Shown here: positions 5,849 through 9,942 of the stretch, piece after piece
How positions within the stretch are numbered: the first letter of the stretch is position 1
Layout of the letters: the number at the start of each line of letters is the position of its first letter
Assembly: GCA_040081265.1 (NCBI GenBank)
Contig: JBEBGV010000109.1
Span: 1-9,942, forward strand
DNA: 9,942 bases
Direction of reading: 5' to 3'
DNA from: JBEBGV01 sp040081265
GTDB lineage: Bacteria; Acidobacteriota; Vicinamibacteria; Vicinamibacterales; UBA2999
The notes under the pieces: model-generated
What the model was told of the DNA's origin: nothing
What the model saw: only the letters and a program-made list of their open reading frames with translations
Database searches by the model: none
Translations under genes and position numbers: made by a program

Positions 5849-7260
5849 CCCGCTGGTGGCGTTCGCACAGCGTGCGCGTCCGGCTGACGCTGTGGTACGT
5901 CTTTGCGATGGTGCTGGTGCTCGGCGTCTACGCGGCCGCCGTGTTCACCTTCGTCAGCCGCAACGCGTCCGAGACGCTCGACCAGCGTCTCCGCGGAGAC
6001 TTCCAGTGGGCCGCCGCCATGGTTGGCCAGACGCCCGAGGGGCGTATCACCTCCTTCGATGACGACGATCCGCTGGTGGACGAGGAGCGGCCCTGGCTGC
6101 AGGTGTGGAGCCCCGAGGGGGACTTGCTGTTTCAGAACGACGAAGCGGTCGTTCGTCCCATCCCGCAGAGCCGCCAGCTGGCGACCCTGGCCGACGATCG
6201 TGTGGTGACCGTCGGGACCACCACACCGATGCGGGTGCTGACCCGCCGCGGGCGCATTGGACCGAAGAGCGTGGTGATCCAGGTGGCGCGCTCGGAAGGA
6301 CCGATGCGGCAGCAGCTGCAGGAGCTGGTGCTGATCTTCGTGTTCGGCCTGCCGGCCGCGGTAGCCGTGGCTGGTCTTGGCGGGTTCGGGCTGGCGAAGC
6401 GGGCCCTGTCTCCGGTCGAACATATTACGGAGCGGGCGCGGACCATTTCCGCCGAACGCCTCAGCGATCGACTGCCGGTCGCCAACCCCGACGATGAGAT
6501 GGGGCAGCTGGCGACGGTGTTCAACGAGACGCTGGGTCGCCTGGAGCTGTCCTTCGATCAGATGCGCCGCTTCACGGCGGACGTCTCGCACGAGCTGCGC
6601 ACGCCGCTGACGGCCATCCGCAGTGTCGGCGAGGTGGGACTGCGCGGTCAGCGCGATGAGGGCGCGTATCGCGCGATCATCGGCAGCATGCTCGAAGAGG
6701 TCGATCGCCTGGCGAGCCTGGTCGATCGTCTGCTCACGCTCTCGCGTGCCGAAACGGGCCAGTCGCGCCTCAACCTCGAAGAGGTTGACCTGGTGAAGCT
6801 GGCCGAGGACGTCGTCGCGCACCTGTCGGTGCTGGCTGAGGAACAGGGGCAGTCGGTGGTCGTCAACGCCCAGGCCGCTCCCCATGCAACGGCCGATCGC
6901 CAGGTCGTGCGCCAGGCGCTGATCAACCTTGTGGACAACGCCATCAAGTTCAGCGGTGCCGGGGGGCGCGTGGACGTCTCTCTCGGTGACACCGGGCGCG
7001 CGGTCACCATCGACGTCTCCGACACCGGGCCCGGCATTCCGGAGGACGCGCGCGAACTGATCTTCGATCGCTTCTATCGCTCCAGTGACACCTCGCATCG
7101 CACGCCCGGCTCGGGCCTGGGTCTGTCAATTGCCAGGGGAGCCGTGGAGGCGTCAGGCGGGACGCTGAGCCTGGAGCGCACGACACCGCAGGGCAGCACG
7201 TTCCGCATCTCTCTTCCGCGCGCGACGCCGCAGTCGCTGGCACAGCGCGAGGCGAGCTGA
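5845..7260 (+). CDS. membrane sensor histidine kinase
   Basis: The GTG at 5845 overlaps the regulator's TGA (GTGA) and gives 471 residues. Order: a basic start (TRWWRSHSVRVRL), TM1 ~14-38, a periplasmic sensor of ~120 residues, TM2 ~160-184, HAMP ~185-237, and HisKA with H249 in DVSHELRTPLT. The ATPase domain has an N box (NLVDNAIKFS, 361-370), G1 (DTGPGIP, 393-399), an F box (FDRFYRSS, 407-414) and G2 (GSGLGL, 422-427). All catalytic motifs are present. The sensor loop has the acidic run DDDD at 72-75 and the ETLDQRLRGD segment common in CusS/QseC-like kinases, but no ligand is indicated. The frame is open further upstream, inside the regulator; that extension is discarded because of the overlapping GTG and the N-terminal TM pattern. 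It should phosphorylate D51 of the neighbouring regulator. Confidence 0.94.
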   Translation: MTRWWRSHSVRVRLTLWYVFAMVLVLGVYAAAVFTFVSRNASETLDQRLRGDFQWAAAMVGQTPEGRITSFDDDDPLVDEERPWLQVWSPEGDLLFQNDEAVVRPIPQSRQLATLADDRVVTVGTTTPMRVLTRRGRIGPKSVVIQVARSEGPMRQQLQELVLIFVFGLPAAVAVAGLGGFGLAKRALSPVEHITERARTISAERLSDRLPVANPDDEMGQLATVFNETLGRLELSFDQMRRFTADVSHELRTPLTAIRSVGEVGLRGQRDEGAYRAIIGSMLEEVDRLASLVDRLLTLSRAETGQSRLNLEEVDLVKLAEDVVAHLSVLAEEQGQSVVVNAQAAPHATADRQVVRQALINLVDNAIKFSGAGGRVDVSLGDTGRAVTIDVSDTGPGIPEDARELIFDRFYRSSDTSHRTPGSGLGLSIARGAVEASGGTLSLERTTPQGSTFRISLPRATPQSLAQREAS

Positions 7261-7286
7261 CGCCCCGGAACGGCGTTCGTCACCGC

Positions 7287-9032
7287 ATGTTTGCCAGGCC
7301 CGCCACACCCCTTCGTGCGCTTCCGCTCTATGCCATCGCGGTACTGGCTTTTGTGGTCACGTTCGTTTTTCGGTACAACGCGCCCGAGGGCTCGTTCGGT
7401 GGCCTGACCGACGATCACTTCTTCTACGTGACCCAGGGTTGGCAGATGCTCTTCGGGGAGCTGCCGGACCGCGACTACTTCGAGCCCGGCGCTCCACTGA
7501 TGCTGGTGATCTCGGCGGCGCTGCAGACCCTGACGGGCCGCAGCGTGTGGTCCGAGTACTGGTTCTGCACCGGGGCGATCGCGCTCGGCTCGTCAGTGAC
7601 CTTCGTGCTGGCCGCGCGCGCATCAGGGTCAATCCTGCTCGGACTGCTGGCGTTCCTCTTCCAGTTCTCGCTCCTGCCACGTCTCTACGGCTATCCGAAG
7701 ATTCTGGTCTACGCGGTGGCCATCGCGGTGATCTGGGCGTGGCTCTCGTCTCCGGTGCCGCGGCGGGCACTGGTGGTGGCACTGGTGACGGCGCTCGCGT
7801 TCCTGCTTCGCCATGACCACGGTGCGTATGTGGGCTTTGCCTTTCTGGTGGCACTGATCGCGATCACCGGCCTGGCGTTCAAGGAGCGCGTCAAGCAGGC
7901 GGTCCTCTACGGTGTGACCGTGCTCGCCCTGCTGTCGCCCTATCTGATCTACCTGCAGCTCAACGGCGGGATTGAACGGCACTTCGTCACGACCTACGCG
8001 TGGTCGGCTCGCGACTTCACGCGCGCGCCGCGCGTGCTGCCCACGCTCGAGTGGCGTCCGCTCTTCCAGGACGTCGACAGCGACGCCCCGGCGCAGGAAT
8101 GGTGGGAGCACGCACCGTTCGCGGTCCTCTCGGAGTACTCGACGTTCTGGTTGTTCTGGCTCTTCGTCGTGCTGCCGCCAGTTGCATTGCTGCTGCTCGT
8201 CACGTCGCCGGCCACGGGTCCCCCGGTGTGGGCGCAGGAACGCGCCAAGGTTCTGGTGACGAGCGCTGTCGGTGTGGCGGTGGTCTACGGGTTCCTCCGA
8301 GGTAACCTCGCCGGTCGGCTGGCGGACGTCGTGATGCCGATGTCGGTGCTCGGCGCCTGGTCTCTGGCGCGCGTCTGGACGGTGGTCCGGGCGGGTCGTG
8401 TCGAGCTGGCCGGGCGTCAGCGACCGGTGGGCACGTCGGTTCGTGCCGCCGTCGGCGTTATCGGGGCCATCGTCGTGGTCGTCACGGTGCTCGTGCTGAC
8501 CAGGCCGTTCCGCGGTGCGATCGAGAATGCCAAGGTGCTCGAAGGTGTCGAGAGCATGCGCTCGCAGATGGGCCTCATCACCGAGCGCCTGCAGCATACA
8601 TGGCCCCTTGATTTGTGGGCGCCTGCGACGCGATCGGACTTCGCCCTCGCGCGATACATCCAGGCATGCACCGCGCCAGGCGATCGCGTCCTGGTCACCG
8701 AGTTCAGGCCGCAGATCCTCGGGCTGGCGCAGAGAGGCTTTGCTGGGGGACACGTCGAACTGCGCGGTGGAGGGTTTTTTGCCACACCGCGCGAGCAGGA
8801 ACTGACGGTCCAGCGCTGGCGGCGGCAACACGTGCCGATCGTCATCGGGCCAACGGCGGAGCAATATCCCGACTGGGCTGAAAGCCTGCCGCTGGTGGCG
8901 CGCTACCTGACGACGGAATATCGGAGCCTGGGCGAGAAGAACGTCGACGGCTTCGAGTTCCTCCTCTTCGAACGCCGCGACGAGCAAGCCGCCAGAGTGT
9001 ACGAGCCGCTGGCGTTTCCGTGCTTTCGCTGA
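7287..9032 (+). CDS. polytopic membrane protein, possible GT-C glycosyltransferase
   Basis: The 581-residue protein has about ten hydrophobic segments, including ~12-28, 70-85, 95-110, 115-130, 138-153, 160-174, 181-197, 207-223, ~290-310 and another near 390-410, and then a soluble C-terminal region of ~150 residues. The first loop reads LTDDHFFYVTQGWQMLFGELPDRDYFEPGAPLM. Acidic residues here followed by a G-x-P-x-x-D segment and a P are typical of GT-C (lipid-phosphosugar-dependent) transferases such as ArnT and PMT relatives. LLRHDHGAYVG at ~173-183 is another notable polar motif. I do not recognise a specific family, so the enzymatic role is an inference and the substrate is unknown. It begins 26 bp after the kinase stop and is probably in the same operon, which would make it a candidate output or partner of the two-component system. 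The Shine-Dalgarno is weak. Confidence 0.72.
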   Translation: MFARPATPLRALPLYAIAVLAFVVTFVFRYNAPEGSFGGLTDDHFFYVTQGWQMLFGELPDRDYFEPGAPLMLVISAALQTLTGRSVWSEYWFCTGAIALGSSVTFVLAARASGSILLGLLAFLFQFSLLPRLYGYPKILVYAVAIAVIWAWLSSPVPRRALVVALVTALAFLLRHDHGAYVGFAFLVALIAITGLAFKERVKQAVLYGVTVLALLSPYLIYLQLNGGIERHFVTTYAWSARDFTRAPRVLPTLEWRPLFQDVDSDAPAQEWWEHAPFAVLSEYSTFWLFWLFVVLPPVALLLLVTSPATGPPVWAQERAKVLVTSAVGVAVVYGFLRGNLAGRLADVVMPMSVLGAWSLARVWTVVRAGRVELAGRQRPVGTSVRAAVGVIGAIVVVVTVLVLTRPFRGAIENAKVLEGVESMRSQMGLITERLQHTWPLDLWAPATRSDFALARYIQACTAPGDRVLVTEFRPQILGLAQRGFAGGHVELRGGGFFATPREQELTVQRWRRQHVPIVIGPTAEQYPDWAESLPLVARYLTTEYRSLGEKNVDGFEFLLFERRDEQAARVYEPLAFPCFR

Positions 9033-9076
9033 CCCGAAACCATTAACTCTTCGTCAGGAAGGCCCGGCCGCGTGAA

Positions 9077-9092
9077 CGTGGGATTTCCCACG
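9077..9092. promoter_or_regulatory. perfect palindrome abutting a -35 box
   Basis: CGTGGGATTTCCCACG has 7-bp arms around TT. It ends directly before the -35 element of the cytochrome promoter, the usual position of an activator site or of an upstream operator. It could instead be a hairpin ending the membrane-protein transcript 45 bp after its stop, but no T-run follows. The regulator is unknown. Confidence 0.5.
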
Positions 9093-9121
9093 CTGACATG
9101 CCGGGATGCCGGTGCTAGGCT
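9093..9121 (+). promoter_or_regulatory. sigma-70-type promoter of the cytochrome gene
   Basis: The -35 is CTGACA (9093-9098). A 17-bp spacer follows, then the -10 is TAGGCT (9116-9121), preceded by TGC as in an extended -10. Element quality and ideal spacing make this the best promoter in the window. Transcription would start near 9128, leaving a leader of about 35 bases with AGGGAG at 9151-9156. Confidence 0.65.
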
Positions 9122-9162
9122 CGACACAGCCGGCGCGGCCCCATGGCGCCAGGGAGTCTCCC

Positions 9163-9663
9163 ATGAATCGTCTGATGGTCAGTGCGTGCGGTGCGATGGT
9201 TCTCGCCGTGATGAGTGCAGCGCCGTCTGCACAACAGCCCGCCCCTCGAGGCAGTGCGGTGGGCGCGCTGCCGAGAGTGACGCAGGCACCGGTCGCTGCT
9301 GCCACCGGGACCAAGAGCGTCGGCACAGTGCGCGACATCATGCTGTCGATGGTCATGCCGTCATCTGATGTCGTGTTCGGCGCTGGCGCCGAGGAACCGA
9401 AGAGCGAAGTTGACTGGGAGAAGCTTCGCATCAACGCGATAGAACTGGCCGAATCAGCCAACCTGTTGATGATTGGATCACGCGTGCGCGATCGCGCAGA
9501 CTGGCTCAAGATGGCCCGCGCGCAGCTCGACACCGCCGAAGCCGTGGCCCGACTCGCGGCCGCCAGGAAAGTCGAGGGCCTCTCTGACGCCAGCGACAAG
9601 GTCTATGAGACGTGTCCCGCCTGTCACAACAAGTACTGGGCGGACCGGAATGCGCCGAGGTAG
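9163..9663 (+). CDS. exported cytochrome c'-like (class II) c-type cytochrome
   Basis: The 166-residue protein begins with a Sec signal (~1-23; MVLAVMSAAPSA), then an Ala/Pro/Gly-rich stretch to ~55, then a helical domain ending in VYETCPACHNKYW. The haem-binding CPACH (151-155) close to the C-terminus is the hallmark of cytochrome c'/c556 proteins, which are periplasmic four-helix bundles that carry electrons or bind small gases such as NO. M60, M63 or M65 in RDIMLSMVMP lie where the axial methionine of c556 types is expected; with Met ligation it would be an electron carrier. ATG 9163 is chosen over ATG 9106 because AGGGAG sits six bases upstream and the signal peptide starts there, whereas 9106 lies inside the predicted promoter. 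It has its own promoter and converges with the MFS gene. Its stop codon is part of the following repeat. Confidence 0.82.
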   Translation: MNRLMVSACGAMVLAVMSAAPSAQQPAPRGSAVGALPRVTQAPVAAATGTKSVGTVRDIMLSMVMPSSDVVFGAGAEEPKSEVDWEKLRINAIELAESANLLMIGSRVRDRADWLKMARAQLDTAEAVARLAAARKVEGLSDASDKVYETCPACHNKYWADRNAPR

Positions 9664-9786
9664 TGAGTGGTGAGTAGTGAGTGGTGAGTGGTCAAGACCT
9701 TTCCACCCACTACCCACCACTCACTCCCCACCACCCACTACCCACTACCCACCACTCACTACCCACCACCCACTACTTACTCACTA
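9661..9786. repeat. self-complementary low-complexity repeat between convergent genes
   Basis: A degenerate run of TAGTGAGTGG-like units (9661-9690) is followed by a ~13-base break and then the complementary type (CCCACTACCCACCACTCACT-like) up to 9786. The outer ends TAGTGAGT (9661-9668) and ACTCACTA (9779-9786) are exact complements, so the whole segment can fold back in many registers. It fills the intergenic gap and could act as a bidirectional 3'-end hairpin. Both flanking genes end in its TAG. Confidence 0.9.
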
Positions 9787-9942
9787 GTCCTCCGGCAGCC
9801 ACCGGACGAGTGCGAGGGCGATGAGGGTTTCAAGCACCACGAAGCCGGCGACGCCGTTCCAGCCGTAGCGCGTCCAGAAGAGTCCGGCAACGGTGCCAGC
9901 CACGCTCGCGCCGGTGTAGTAGAAGACGATGTAGAGCGCAGA
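9784..9942 (-). CDS. MFS transporter, C-terminal end (partial)
   Basis: The last 52 residues of a minus-strand gene run off the right edge. The segment starts SALYIVFYYTGASVAG, continues with a loop (GLFWTRYGWNG) and a last membrane helix (VAGFVVLETLIALALV), and ends RWLPED. A LY-x-x-FYY-x-G-x-S-x-x-G helix followed by W-x-x-x-GW and one last helix matches the end of major facilitator efflux permeases of the YnfM/AraJ-like group. Its substrate cannot be inferred from this part. It converges with the cytochrome gene; its TAG lies inside the repeat. Confidence 0.75.
   Translation of the reverse strand, partial: SALYIVFYYTGASVAGTVAGLFWTRYGWNGVAGFVVLETLIALALVRWLPED

Noticed and set aside
5776..7098. 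440-residue minus-strand frame opposite the histidine kinase
   Set aside because: Antisense shadow; the plus strand has all kinase motifs.
7629..8987. 452-residue minus-strand frame opposite the membrane protein
   Set aside because: Antisense shadow with Arg/His/Gln-rich low-complexity composition and no recognisable domain.
9175..9189. Lipobox (VSAC) in the cytochrome signal peptide
   Set aside because: The cysteine is residue 9, leaving far too short a hydrophobic region before it.

Overview
The window comes from a high-GC bacterium. The mix of genes and repeats fits Acidobacteriota, perhaps a Vicinamibacteria-type soil lineage: a CadC-like winged-helix regulator fused to a TolB-like domain and TPRs, intergenic palindromes with a resident REP transposase, and a degenerate TAGTGAGTGG-type low-complexity repeat between genes. 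The taxonomic placement is inferred from architecture and is not proven.

Left part (1-2730): a possible insertion-sequence end at the left edge is followed by a palindrome pair. Next come two divergent genes: a small predicted secreted zinc metalloprotease (minus) and a 601-residue one-component regulator (plus). The ~130-bp region between them carries three GGTGAC direct repeats at one-helical-turn spacing and an overlapping dyad, a good candidate operator for the winged-helix protein.

Middle (2657-4494): an aldo/keto reductase and an intact REP-associated tyrosine transposase (RAYT) sit among a dense family of REP-like palindromes. Every element has a 9-bp stem and a GTAG foot, as RAYT substrates do. 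They occur as inverted pairs (BIMEs) at 99-158, 2657-2730 and 3610-3691. Downstream of the RAYT there is a 43-bp tandem array of six units ending in one inverted copy (4216-4494). The array has a higher-order trimer structure. This RAYT/REP system is the most striking feature of the window.

Right part (4508-9942): a short class IV aminotransferase (PabC-like, minus) diverges from a two-component system made of an OmpR-family response regulator and a membrane histidine kinase joined by a GTGA overlap. A 581-residue polytopic membrane protein (GT-C-like, tentative) follows 26 bp later, probably in the same transcript. A separate gene with a recognisable promoter (CTGACA, 17 bp, extended TGCTAGGCT) and an adjacent perfect palindrome encodes a small exported cytochrome c'-like protein. 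It converges on the C-terminal end of an MFS transporter running off the right edge. The gap between these two genes consists almost entirely of a self-complementary low-complexity repeat that also supplies both stop codons.

Most of the window is ordinary chromosomal housekeeping and regulatory content. Only the RAYT/REP family, the array and the possible IS end are clearly mobile or repeat-derived.
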